Source of the DNA: Thiomonas sp. X19
Lineage (GTDB): Bacteria; Pseudomonadota; Gammaproteobacteria; Burkholderiales; Burkholderiaceae_C
Length of the DNA stretch: 64,000 bases
Reading direction: 5' to 3'
NCBI RefSeq assembly: GCF_900089495.1
Contig: NZ_LT605203.1
Coordinates: 1,180,058 to 1,244,057 of the forward strand
Position numbers and translations under genes: made by a program. This document shows, one piece after another, positions 35,340-44,593 of the stretch; the stretch's first letter is position 1; each line of letters begins with the position of its first letter. Below the pieces are notes generated by a model, which did no database searches, was not told the origin of the DNA, and saw only the letters and a list, made by a program, of their open reading frames with translations.

Positions 35340-36386
35340 TCAGGCGCCCGGGAAATTCTCGGGTATTTTGGCCTTGGAGCGCGCCTCGCTGGCGGAGATG
35401 GCATTGCGGCGCACCAGATCGGTCAGGCATTGGTCCAGGGTCTGCATGCCGTGGGCCTGGCTGGTCTGGATCATGGAATACATCTGCGCCACCTTGTTCT
35501 CGCGGATCAGGTTGCGAATGGCCGGGGTGCCCAGCATGATCTCGTGCGCGGCGACGCGGCCGGCACCGTCCTTGACCTTGCACAGGGTCTGCGAGATGAC
35601 GGCCACCAGCGCCTCCGACAGCATGGCGCGCACCATGTCCTTCTCGGCCGAGGGGAAGACGTCGATGATGCGGTCGATGGTTTTCGGTGCCGACGAGGTG
35701 TGCAGCGTGCCGAACACCAGATGCCCGGTTTCGGAGGCGGTGAGCGCCAGGCGGATGGTTTCCAGGTCGCGCATTTCGCCCACCAGGATGGAGTCCGGGT
35801 CTTCGCGCAGCGCCGCGCGCAGCGCGTTGGAGAAGCTCAGCGTGTGCGGGCCGACTTCGCGCTGGCTGATCAGCGACTTTTTCGACTCGTGCACGAACTC
35901 GATCGGGTCCTCGATGGTGAGGATGTGGCCGTACTCGTTTTCGTTCAGGTGGTTGACCATGGCGGCCAGCGTGGTGGACTTGCCCGAGCCGGTGGGCCCC
36001 GTCACCAGCACCAGGCCGCGGGGCTTGAGCGCCAGTTCGCCGAAAATCTTGGGCGCGTTCAGGTCATCCAGCGTGAGGATTTTGCTCGGAATGGTGCGGA
36101 ACACCGCGCCGGCGCCACGGTTCTGGTTGAAGGCGTTGACGCGAAAGCGCGCCAGACCCGGAATCTCGAAGGAGAAGTCGACCTCGAAGTACTCCTCGAA
36201 ATGCTTGCGCTGCACATCGCTCATGATGTCGTACACCATGGCATGCACGGACTTGTGACCCAGCGGCTCGACATTGATGCGGCGCACATCGCCATGCACC
36301 CGGATCATCGGCGGCAGGCCAGCCGACAGATGCAGGTCCGACGCATTGTTCTTCACACTGAACGCCAGCAATTGCGTGATGTCCAC
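35340..36386 (-). CDS. pilT: twitching motility ATPase PilT
   Basis: A 348-residue hexameric ATPase that powers type IV pilus retraction, on the cytosolic face of the pilus base. It starts with GTG: the sequence reads VDITQLLAFSVKNNASDLHL, the exact PilT start, and a GGGGG ribosome site lies seven bases upstream. Walker A is GPTGSGKSTT at about 130-139. The Asp box LTIEDPIEFVH, Walker B DSILVGEMRDLET, the His box ETGHLVFGTLHT and the retraction motif AIRNLIRE are all intact. It is divergent from yggS, an arrangement conserved in Proteobacteria, and leads the pilT-cNMP-pilU set. Confidence 0.95.
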   Translation of the reverse strand: MDITQLLAFSVKNNASDLHLSAGLPPMIRVHGDVRRINVEPLGHKSVHAMVYDIMSDVQRKHFEEYFEVDFSFEIPGLARFRVNAFNQNRGAGAVFRTIPSKILTLDDLNAPKIFGELALKPRGLVLVTGPTGSGKSTTLAAMVNHLNENEYGHILTIEDPIEFVHESKKSLISQREVGPHTLSFSNALRAALREDPDSILVGEMRDLETIRLALTASETGHLVFGTLHTSSAPKTIDRIIDVFPSAEKDMVRAMLSEALVAVISQTLCKVKDGAGRVAAHEIMLGTPAIRNLIRENKVAQMYSMIQTSQAHGMQTLDQCLTDLVRRNAISASEARSKAKIPENFPGA

Positions 36387-36516
36387 TGCGATCCCCCCTA
36401 ATTTGGCAAGGCTCTTATAGTAAGGGTCAGTCCGGCGCCGCACGGCCGAAACCAGCCCATGCGGCCGGGCGCTGTTGTTTCCGCGGAACGCGGCTTTCGC
36501 CTGCACCTCATACCCC

Positions 36517-37248
36517 ATGACGCCTTCCAGCCCTGCCGCACGCCTGCGCCAAGTGCGCGAGCGCATCGCCGCAGCAGCCACCGAGGCAGGACGCGACCCG
36601 GCCTCGGTGCGCTTGCTGGCCGTGTCCAAAACCTTCCCGGCCGAAGCCGTTGCCGAGCTTGCCGCCTGCGGCCAGGCCGACTTTGGCGAGAACTACGTGC
36701 AGGAAGGCCTGGGCAAGATGGCGGCCCTGCGCGCCACCCATCCGCAGCTCGGCTGGCATTTCATCGGACCGCTGCAGAGCAACAAGACGCGCGAGGTGGC
36801 GGCACAGTTCGACTGGGTGCACGCCGTGGACCGCCTGCACATCGCCCAGCGCCTGTCGGCCCAGCGCCCGGCCGCGCGCAACGGCAGCCCGCTTTCGCCG
36901 CTGCAGCTGTGCATCCAGGTCAACATCAGCGGCGAGGGCAGCAAGAGCGGCATTGCGCCCGAAGCCGTGGCCGAACTGGCCCATGCCGTGGCGGTGCTGC
37001 CCAATTTGCGCCTGCGCGGGTTGATGTGCATTCCGGCCCCAGCCGAGGGGCTGCAGGCGCAACGTGCGCCTTTCGCCCGGTTGCGACGGCTGCTGGCTGA
37101 ACTCAACCGGCAAGGTCTCGCGCTCGACACGCTCTCCATGGGCATGAGCGCCGACCTCGAAGCCGCCGTGCTCGAAGGCGCAACCCTGGTGCGCGTGGGC
37201 ACGGCCTTGTTCGGGGCGCGCGTTGCGCGGCAAACGGCGCAGGTCTGA
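36517..37248 (+). CDS. yggS: YggS family PLP-binding protein
   Basis: A 243-residue single-domain PLP protein (PLPBP/YggS) involved in vitamin B6 and amino-acid homeostasis. The PLP lysine is K38 in LLAVSKTFPAEAV. Other family motifs are FGENYVQEGLGKM, LGWHFIGPLQSNKTR, CIQVNISGEGSKSGI, LRLRGLMCIPAP and LSMGMSADLEAAV, with phosphate binding in the last. Length is normal. It is divergent from pilT across about 130 bases, which should hold both promoters. Confidence 0.94.
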   Translation: MTPSSPAARLRQVRERIAAAATEAGRDPASVRLLAVSKTFPAEAVAELAACGQADFGENYVQEGLGKMAALRATHPQLGWHFIGPLQSNKTREVAAQFDWVHAVDRLHIAQRLSAQRPAARNGSPLSPLQLCIQVNISGEGSKSGIAPEAVAELAHAVAVLPNLRLRGLMCIPAPAEGLQAQRAPFARLRRLLAELNRQGLALDTLSMGMSADLEAAVLEGATLVRVGTALFGARVARQTAQV

Positions 37249-37353
37249 ACCCTCGACCTGCCCCAGCGGCGCGGCTCAAGTTCACAACTTGAAACCATGC
37301 ACCCCAGCATCGTGGTCTACGCTGAACAGCCCGAGAACTTGCAGGATCTTGCC

Positions 37354-37902
37354 ATGTCACGTCGCTTCCAAACCCCGTTCCGGCGCTGGATCGCGGGGCT
37401 ACCCCTGATCGTTGCCGCCCTGTGGTCGTCCCATGCCCAAGCGTTCAGCCTCAAGCCCGGACTGTGGGACTACAGCGTGCAAAGCTCGACCAACGGCGCT
37501 CCGCCGGTCGATCTGTCGCAAATGATGCAAAACGTCTCCCCGGCGATCAAGGCCGAGATCGAAGCGCAGATGAAGGCGCGTGGCATGGCGATGGATCTGG
37601 GCAAGCAGACCCTGCGTCTGTGCCTGAGCCCCGAGTTCGTCGCGGCCAAGCGCCCGCCGCTGCACCTGGGCGGGCAATGCAAGGTGCACTGGAGCCAGCC
37701 CACGCAGGGCAACTGGGATTTCAGCTACGCCTGCACCCAACCCACCTCCAGCGGCAAGGGTCGCGTCGCGCTCGCCAGTCCGACGGCGTACAAGACCCAG
37801 TTCACCGCCGTCACCCCGCAAGGCACTGTCTCCAGCACCTCCGAGGCGCATTGGGTGGGCAGCGACTGTGGCAGCGTGCCGCCGCTGCGGCCCGTGCCGT
37901 AA
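37354..37902 (+). CDS. DUF3617 family exported protein
   Basis: A 182-residue protein with a signal peptide (residues 1-31: basic SRRFQTPFRRW, hydrophobic PLIVAALWSS, cleavage after AQA). The mature part starts FSLKPGLWDYSVQSS and matches DUF3617, a small periplasmic family with a conserved cysteine pattern (LRLCLSPE, GGQCKVHW, YACT, SDCGSV). Function unknown. A longer in-frame start 57 bases upstream is possible, but this start gives a proper signal peptide. It is convergent with the thioredoxin-like gene. Confidence 0.82.
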   Translation: MSRRFQTPFRRWIAGLPLIVAALWSSHAQAFSLKPGLWDYSVQSSTNGAPPVDLSQMMQNVSPAIKAEIEAQMKARGMAMDLGKQTLRLCLSPEFVAAKRPPLHLGGQCKVHWSQPTQGNWDFSYACTQPTSSGKGRVALASPTAYKTQFTAVTPQGTVSSTSEAHWVGSDCGSVPPLRPVP

Positions 37903-37971
37903 GTCGCGCCATGCGCGCCGGCCGTTCCCATGCCCGGCGCACGCAGCGCCCCGAGCACATTCTCAGCGCGT

Positions 37972-38325
37972 TCAGCGCAAGAACCTGCGCAGGTCGATGT
38001 CGAGTCCGCCCAGTTGGCGCATGCGCGTTGCCGCCTGCGCAGCGTTCGCGGCGTCGAGCGCCGCCAGCGTGTCGATCAGCCGCGCCCAGGTTCCAGGCTG
38101 CTGGGGCAGTACATCGCAATACAGCAGCAGGTCGCCGCGCTGCACGGCCAGCACCGGAAAGTTGTCCACCTCGCCATCGCCCAGGGCCTCGGCTGCGTCC
38201 TCCACGTCGATCCAGACGAAGCGCGCTTGCGGATAGCGCGTGGCCAGGGCCTCGAAGCCCGGCCGCCATTCCCGGCATACCCCGCACCACTGCGCGCATA
38301 GACAGGCGACGATCAAGGATTCCAT
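37972..38325 (-). CDS. thioredoxin family protein
   Basis: A 117-residue thioredoxin-fold protein without signal peptide. The redox motif is CGVC in CAQWCGVCREWRPGFE, with the usual W before it. The later cis-Pro region is VDNFPVLAVQRGDLL. The fold follows the family (ARFVWIDVEDAAE strand with an acidic turn) but is slightly short. It probably works as a cytosolic thiol reductase. It is co-directional with ettA, 171 bases downstream of it, and the intervening gap has tandem repeats. Confidence 0.85.
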   Translation of the reverse strand: MESLIVACLCAQWCGVCREWRPGFEALATRYPQARFVWIDVEDAAEALGDGEVDNFPVLAVQRGDLLLYCDVLPQQPGTWARLIDTLAALDAANAAQAATRMRQLGGLDIDLRRFLR

Positions 38326-38362
38326 GGGTGCCCCGGGTGCAGACGGACAAGTGTGGAGGGAT

Positions 38363-38457
38363 GGAGGCGCGGCGCAAGTGTGCACCGAGGCTCTTCGCGC
38401 GGAGAAAATAGTGGCCTCGGGAGGCATGGCGCAAGTATGCGCCATGGCCCTTCGCGC
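38363..38457. repeat. two tandem 38-bp repeats, 57-bp period
   Basis: GGAGGCGCGGCGCAAGTGTG starting at 38363 and GGAGGCATGGCGCAAGTATG at 38420 begin two copies of 38 bases that agree at 31 positions and end in CTTCGCGC. They lie between the ettA stop and the thioredoxin start. Confidence 0.6.
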
Positions 38458-38462
38458 CGCGC

Positions 38463-38486
38463 GCGAAGGTGCGAAGGCACCTTCGC
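38463..38486 (-). other. stem-loop downstream of ettA
   Basis: GCGAAGGTGC, loop GAAG, GCACCTTCGC: a perfect 10-bp stem ten bases after the ettA stop. No T-run follows on either strand, so it may be an mRNA-end stabiliser rather than a terminator. Confidence 0.6.
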
Positions 38487-38496
38487 TGGTCGGCGC

Positions 38497-40161
<1,665 letters not shown>

Positions 40162-40372
40162 GGTTTTCGCGGTCTGGGGTTGTCTTGCAGCCGGGGCCCG
40201 AATGGGCTGCGGCATCGGCATTCAGCTTAGCGGACTGGACGAGGGCGGGCATCCGGACCGCTCGCAATCAGCCGTCGGCATCGCGCGCTGTCAACCTGCC
40301 TGTTGAATCGGCAGCCCAACCCGCCGGCTCGTCAGCCAGCGCCCTCAGCCCCCCCGGCGCCGGACGTTTGCC

Positions 40373-40660
40373 TCACTGCTTTGGGCCCTTCACCGCATGC
40401 CAGGCCGCCACACCGCCAGCCTCCGCCGCATGGCCCACGGCCAGGCCGACGTGCTTGGCTTCATGGCCCACCGCCAACCCCACTTTCTTGCCTTCCTTGC
40501 CAACGTCACGCACAACCGTGCCGACGGTCGTGCCCACTTTTTTCGCCCCTTGCGTCAAGCTGCTGTCGCTCGCCTGGGCTGGCAAATTGCCCAGCGCCAC
40601 GAGCGCAATGAGGCTGGCGCAAAGCTGGGCTGCATAGGTTTTTTTCGATCGAGATTGCAT
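40373..40660 (-). CDS. small exported protein with VGxAVGH repeats
   Basis: A 95-residue protein: signal peptide at residues 1-32 (basic QSRSKKTY, hydrophobic LCASLIALVALGNL, cleavage after AQA), then a mature part with repeated glycine/valine units. These include KKVGTTVGTVVRDVGKEG and two near-identical ten-residue repeats, KKVGLAVGHE and KHVGLAVGHA. No family is assigned. The regular Gly-Val-His spacing suggests an amphipathic helix or membrane-associated structure. It stands alone between ettA and the DegQ gene. Confidence 0.6.
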   Translation of the reverse strand: MQSRSKKTYAAQLCASLIALVALGNLPAQASDSSLTQGAKKVGTTVGTVVRDVGKEGKKVGLAVGHEAKHVGLAVGHAAEAGGVAAWHAVKGPKQ

Positions 40661-41053
40661 CTGGATTCTCCTGGTTCGTGGTGCTTGCTTCCGGGATGAT
40701 TTCCGCCGGAACAAGCATAAGCGCAACGGCGCGCCGACATCGCAAGGTCGAGCACGAAAAAAGAAGCGGACCGAGGCCCGCTGGAAGTGCTGCTCGCTTG
40801 CTTGAGGAACACCCCGGAGCGTGAGTCCCGGGGCAGGTGAAGGCGGCGGCCCGTTACCGCCGCCAAATGGTCGCAGCTCAGGGAGTGAAAGCTGCGGCCA
40901 GATGGGGTTTGTGCTCGGAGGTTCGGCGCTTGCAGGCGCCGAGGCTCTGAGCAGCGCGCGCACGCTGGTCGTTGGCCGGAGGCGGCGGGCTTGCAAGCCC
41001 CAGACCCTTCGTGCGGCGCGCCGCAGTGCGCAGGCACTGCGTCTGGTCCGCTT
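40661..41053. other. intergenic region with small dyads
   Basis: Nearly 400 bases. A short ORF reading to the right is of low complexity and has no family. GGGCTTGCAAGCCC near 40990 is a perfect 14-bp palindrome with no T-run. I see no other gene, promoter or RNA. Confidence 0.5.
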
Positions 41054-42535
41054 TTAGCCCATTTCCACCGGGACGAAGATGCGGTTGTTGCCGCGCTGGA
41101 TGAGGAGCGCCACGGTTTTGCCGGCTTTCTTCAGGATGGTGCGAACCTGGTCGATGCTGTCCACCGGCTTGCCGTCCACGGCCAGCAGGATGTCGCCGGA
41201 TTGCACGCCAGCTTGTTCGGCCGGGCCTGTGACGTTCTCCACCAGCAGGCCGTGGTGCACATCGGCCTGCTGCTCTTCGGTCGGCTTGAGCGGCCGCACT
41301 TCCAGGCCGAGGCCATGGCCGCCTTCGGTGCTGCCGCCGGCATCGGCCACCAGGGTGTTGCTGCTGAAGCTGCCCAGGGTGGCGGTGATGGTGGATTCGC
41401 GATGGTTGCTCCAGACGCCGAGCTTGACGGGCTGGCCCGGCCGCATCAGACCGATCATCATCGGCAGATCAGCCGAGTCGTTCACCGGTTCGTTGTTGAC
41501 GCTCAGGATGATGTCGCCCGCCTTCAGGCCGGCCTTGGCCGCCGGGCTGCCCTTGGCCACATTGGCCACCAGCGCGCCGCGTGGCGTTTGCAGGCCGAAG
41601 GAGTTGGCCAGTTGCTGCGACACGGTTTGCACCGCGATGCCGAGCTTGGCGTGTTCCACATGGCCGCTCTGGATGATTTCCTTGGCCACCGTCACGGCCA
41701 CGTTGATCGGGATGGCGAAGGACAGACCCTCGAACGCCCCGGTCTGGGTGAAGATCTGCGAGTTGATGCCGACCACGTCGCCCTTGGTGTTGAACAGCGG
41801 GCCGCCGGAGTTGCCGGGGTTCACGGCCACGTCGGTTTGAATGAAGGGCACCATGTCGTCGTCGGGCAGCGAGCGGCTCTTGGCGCTGACGATGCCCGAG
41901 GTCACGGTGTTGTAGAAGCCGTAGGGCGAACCGATGGCCAGCACCCAATCACCAGGTTCCAGGTTGGCCGGGTTGCCCACGCGGATCGTGGGCAGATTGG
42001 TGGCGGGAATCTTCACCACGGCGATGTCGGTCTTGGTGTCATAGCCCAACACCTTGGCCTTGTAGCTGCGGTGGTCGGTGAGCGTGACCATCACCGACTT
42101 GGCGCCTTTCACGACGTGGGCATTGGTGAGGATGAGCCCGTCGGAGCTGATGATGAAGCCCGAGCCCAAGCCTTCGGTCGGCACCTCGCGCGGCTGCTGG
42201 TTCTGGAACTGCTGGAAGAACTGGAAAAAGGGCGAGTTGCGCAGTTGCGGCGGCACCTGCGACATGTCGGGTGCGTCGGTGCTCTTGGTTTCGCCGCGCA
42301 CATTGATGTGCACCACCGTGGCGCCGAATTGCTTGACGATGGCGGCGAAGTTCGGCCCGCCCACGGCAGCGGTCTGCATCGGCGCGCCCGGCGGGTTGTT
42401 GAACAGGGGCACCGTCTTGTTGTTGAGTTCCACATGGGCTGGAATGCCGGCATAGCTCACCTGGTAGGCCATGAAACCGCTGCCCCCGATGATGCCGGCG
42501 GCAGCCAGGGCTGCCCACAGTTTTCTGGATTTCAT
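41054..42535 (-). CDS. Do family periplasmic serine endoprotease (DegQ/HtrA-like)
   Basis: A 493-residue periplasmic protease/chaperone for misfolded envelope proteins. An N-terminal hydrophobic segment (KLWAALAAAGIIGGSGFMAY) is a signal peptide or anchor. Catalytic triad: His in ILTNAHVV, Asp in YDTKTDIAVVKI, Ser in NPGNSGGPLF. A Gln/Phe-rich LA loop (FFQFFQQFQNQQ) precedes the strand GLGSGFIIS. Two PDZ domains follow, starting near HAKLGIAVQTV and HGLGLEVRPL. A perfect GGAGG ribosome site supports the start. Whether it corresponds to DegP, DegQ or MucD cannot be decided here. Confidence 0.93.
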   Translation of the reverse strand: MKSRKLWAALAAAGIIGGSGFMAYQVSYAGIPAHVELNNKTVPLFNNPPGAPMQTAAVGGPNFAAIVKQFGATVVHINVRGETKSTDAPDMSQVPPQLRNSPFFQFFQQFQNQQPREVPTEGLGSGFIISSDGLILTNAHVVKGAKSVMVTLTDHRSYKAKVLGYDTKTDIAVVKIPATNLPTIRVGNPANLEPGDWVLAIGSPYGFYNTVTSGIVSAKSRSLPDDDMVPFIQTDVAVNPGNSGGPLFNTKGDVVGINSQIFTQTGAFEGLSFAIPINVAVTVAKEIIQSGHVEHAKLGIAVQTVSQQLANSFGLQTPRGALVANVAKGSPAAKAGLKAGDIILSVNNEPVNDSADLPMMIGLMRPGQPVKLGVWSNHRESTITATLGSFSSNTLVADAGGSTEGGHGLGLEVRPLKPTEEQQADVHHGLLVENVTGPAEQAGVQSGDILLAVDGKPVDSIDQVRTILKKAGKTVALLIQRGNNRIFVPVEMG

Positions 42536-42759
42536 GATGCACCTCCGTGAAGAAATCCGATGGAATCGAAATTGCGCTGAGGTGAATGATCCATGCATGA
42601 ACTTAGGTCTGTCTTAAGTGGTGGTGGGTGGGCGCGGGAGCAGGAAGCGCCGCTTGGGTTGCGACACATTTGCTGACATTTGCGCGTTCAGCACTGTCGC
42701 CATCGCGGACGGCGACTCCGTTATCGCCGGCACTGCATGCAGCATCGTTCGTTTCTATC
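42536..42759. other. divergent promoter gap upstream of the DegQ-like gene
   Basis: Holds the DegQ ribosome site, and further on TGCATGAACTTAGG and CTGTCTTAAG, the only AT-richer stretch, probably part of the degQ promoter. No ORF is convincing. Confidence 0.4.
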
Positions 42760-42840
42760 TCATGTGAAAACGCAGGGCCGCCCCGAGTTTTCTCATCCCC
42801 TTTTGGGGAGTCCGCTTGCGGACAACTGGGGGCGCTCGCA
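42760..42840 (+). repeat. REP-like hairpin repeat
   Basis: ATGTGAAAAC and GTTTTCTCAT flank GCAGGGCCGCCCCGA, followed by CCCCTTTTGGGG, a TCCGCTTGCGGA dyad and CTGGGGGCGCTCGC. A member of the ATGAGAAAAC subfamily, ending 15 bases before the next gene. Confidence 0.75.
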
Positions 42841-42855
42841 ACCGGAACTCAGACC

Positions 42856-43200
42856 ATGAACACCAGAACCACCCCGCTGCACAAAACCCTGCTCGGCGCA
42901 CTCGCTCTGGGCACCCTGCTCGTCGCCACATCGGCACAGGCGGAAACCCACTGGGAGCACGCGCATCCGCGGCGCGACCAAGTCCTCGACCGCACCCAGC
43001 ATCTCAATCGCCGCATCGTGCACGAACGCCGCGAAGGCGAGCTGACCGCGGCGCAGGCTCATGCCCTGCATGCGCAGGTGCGGCAGACCCGCCTGGAGCA
43101 GCGCGCGATGGCGCAGACCAATGGCGGCTACATCACCAAGGTGCAACAAGCGGGCCTGAACCAGCAGCAAAACGCCATCAGCCGGAAGATCGGGCCATGA
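42856..43200 (+). CDS. small exported helical protein
   Basis: A 114-residue protein with a signal peptide (residues 1-33, hydrophobic LLGALALGTLLVATS, cleavage after AQA). The mature part is helical and basic: HPRRDQVLDRTQHLNRRIVH, LTAAQAHALHAQVRQTRLEQ, then GGYITKVQQAGLNQQQNAIS. Such periplasmic proteins are common in Burkholderiales (HPRRxxVxxR and GGxITxxEQxxLNQQ motifs), but their role is not known to me. The stop overlaps the start of the next lipoprotein in ATGA, so they are co-translated. Confidence 0.72.
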   Translation: MNTRTTPLHKTLLGALALGTLLVATSAQAETHWEHAHPRRDQVLDRTQHLNRRIVHERREGELTAAQAHALHAQVRQTRLEQRAMAQTNGGYITKVQQAGLNQQQNAISRKIGP

Positions 43201-43451
43201 GCCCCGCGTCCGGCCGCCCGAAGCGGGGCGAACCCCTCTCGGAGGGGACGCGCGCCTGGGCACGGCGCCTGCGCCTGGGTTTGCTGGGGCTCACGGCCGC
43301 TGCGGCATTGAGCGGCTGTTATGTGGCGCCGCTGGCGCCTCCCGGGCCGCCCGTCGCCGTGGTGGTGCGCCCGGCCCCGCATGGCTGCTGGCACCCTGGC
43401 TGGTGGGGTCCATGGGGCTGGCATCCGGGGCATTGGGGCCTGTGCCGCTGA
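43197..43451 (+). CDS. small Trp/His/Gly-rich lipoprotein
   Basis: An 84-residue predicted lipoprotein. A basic N-region (RAWARRLRLGLL) is followed by the helix GLTAAAALSGC with the lipobox Cys. The mature peptide is Pro-rich (VAPLAPPGPPVAVVVRP), then Trp/His/Gly-rich (CWHPGWWGPWGWHPGHWGLC) with two Cys. No family is claimed; His- and Trp-rich ends are seen in metal-binding envelope proteins. It overlaps the upstream gene by four bases. Confidence 0.6.
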   Translation: MSPASGRPKRGEPLSEGTRAWARRLRLGLLGLTAAAALSGCYVAPLAPPGPPVAVVVRPAPHGCWHPGWWGPWGWHPGHWGLCR

Positions 43452-43528
43452 AGCTGGCGGCAACAGCCATGCGCCTCCAATCAACCATCCATCATGCGGG
43501 CCGCACGCGGCCTGCCGAAGGAACCTTC

Positions 43529-43678
43529 ATGCGTTTCATCCTGCTCGCCGCGCTGCTTGCGGCCAGTCTCTCGGGCTGCATCGTCGTGCCGCCCCGCGCC
43601 GGCGTCTACATCCAGCCTTATGGCGTGATTCAAGGCGGCTGGTATCACCGTTGGGGTGATGACGACGAACGGCGTTGA
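43529..43678 (+). CDS. very small lipoprotein, 49 aa
   Basis: A 49-residue ORF with a GAAGGA ribosome site and a compact lipoprotein signal: FILLAALLAASLSGC, lipobox Cys at about residue 17. The short mature part (VPPRAGVYIQPYGVIQGGWY, then HRWGDDDERR) is like the end of other small YXXP-type envelope lipoproteins. It follows the previous lipoprotein by 77 bases, in the same direction. Confidence 0.6.
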   Translation: MRFILLAALLAASLSGCIVVPPRAGVYIQPYGVIQGGWYHRWGDDDERR

Positions 43679-43760
43679 TCAGCGTAATGCCGTTTGCTCG
43701 TGGCCGGCGTCGTGGGTTATGTTGGCGCTGTTCCAACCGCATTGCGCGATGAGGCCCTGC

Positions 43761-44537
43761 ATGAATTCACGCTCATTCGTTCCAAGCCTGGCCCGGCGTC
43801 TGCCGGGTCTGCGGCGACACTTGCCGGCCGTGGCGCTGTGCGCGGCTTGCCTGGCGGCAGCGCCTCTCGCGCTGGCGCAGACGCCGTCGGCCACCTGTGG
43901 CGCCCAGCCTGCCGGTGTGGTGCAACTCGAAGCCACGGCGCATGCCGACGTCACGCCCGACCGCGCCGTGGCCGTGCTCGCCGCCGTGCGCCAGGGCAGC
44001 GATGTCGCCACCCTCAATGCCGAAGTCACCAAGCTGCTCGACAGCGCGGTGAAAGCGGCGCGCGCCACGCCCGGCGTGCAGGTGCAGACCGGCAGCTTCC
44101 AGACCCAGCCACGCTACAAGGCGGTGGCCGGCCAGAGCCAGCAGGACGGCTGGAGCGTGCGTGCCCAGATCATTCTCAAGTCGGTGGATTTCGCCGCCGT
44201 CGGCCGCCTTGCCGGGCAGCTTGCGCAGAGCCTGCAGGTGGAAAGCACCGGCACCGAAATCTCGCCCGAACTGCAGGCGCACGAATTGGCCAAGCTCACT
44301 CAAATGGCCATCGCCCAATACCGCACCCAGGCACAGGCCGCGGCGCATGATTTCGGCTACGCCGGCTATACGCTGCGCGAGGTGAACATCGGCAGCCTGC
44401 AGGGCGCCTCGCCGGCGCCGAGGCCCATGTTCCGCGCCATGGCCGCGGTGCCCATGGGCGAGCAGGCGGTTCCGATCGAGCCCGGGGTGCAGGCCCTGGG
44501 CGTGACCGTGTCCGGTTCGGTGCAGTTGCAGCGCTGA
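43761..44537 (+). CDS. SIMPL domain (DUF541) exported protein
   Basis: A 258-residue protein with a signal peptide (VALCAACLAAAPLALA, then Q) and a SIMPL/DUF541 domain. Domain signs are VVQLEATAHADVTPDRAVAV, GVQVQTGSFQTQPRYKA, WSVRAQIILKSVDFAAVGRL and GYAGYTLREVNIG. The family includes periplasmic and outer-membrane proteins such as YggE, which lowers oxidative stress; the exact role here is unknown. A GAGG site precedes the chosen ATG; another ATG is 12 bases upstream. Confidence 0.82.
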   Translation: MNSRSFVPSLARRLPGLRRHLPAVALCAACLAAAPLALAQTPSATCGAQPAGVVQLEATAHADVTPDRAVAVLAAVRQGSDVATLNAEVTKLLDSAVKAARATPGVQVQTGSFQTQPRYKAVAGQSQQDGWSVRAQIILKSVDFAAVGRLAGQLAQSLQVESTGTEISPELQAHELAKLTQMAIAQYRTQAQAAAHDFGYAGYTLREVNIGSLQGASPAPRPMFRAMAAVPMGEQAVPIEPGVQALGVTVSGSVQLQR

Positions 44538-44593
44538 GGCCGGGCATGGACGGCGCCGACCTCCCCACACGCTGCGCAGGATAGGTCCCCATC

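Noticed and set aside
34101..36401. A long plus-strand open frame across pilU, the cNMP gene and pilT
   Set aside because: It is antisense to three recognised genes that have all catalytic motifs; its translation shows no domain.
40821..41057. A 78-residue plus-strand ORF between the VGLAVGH protein and the DegQ gene
   Set aside because: Low-complexity Ala/Arg/Gly composition, no ribosome site, no family, and its end runs into the DegQ stop region.
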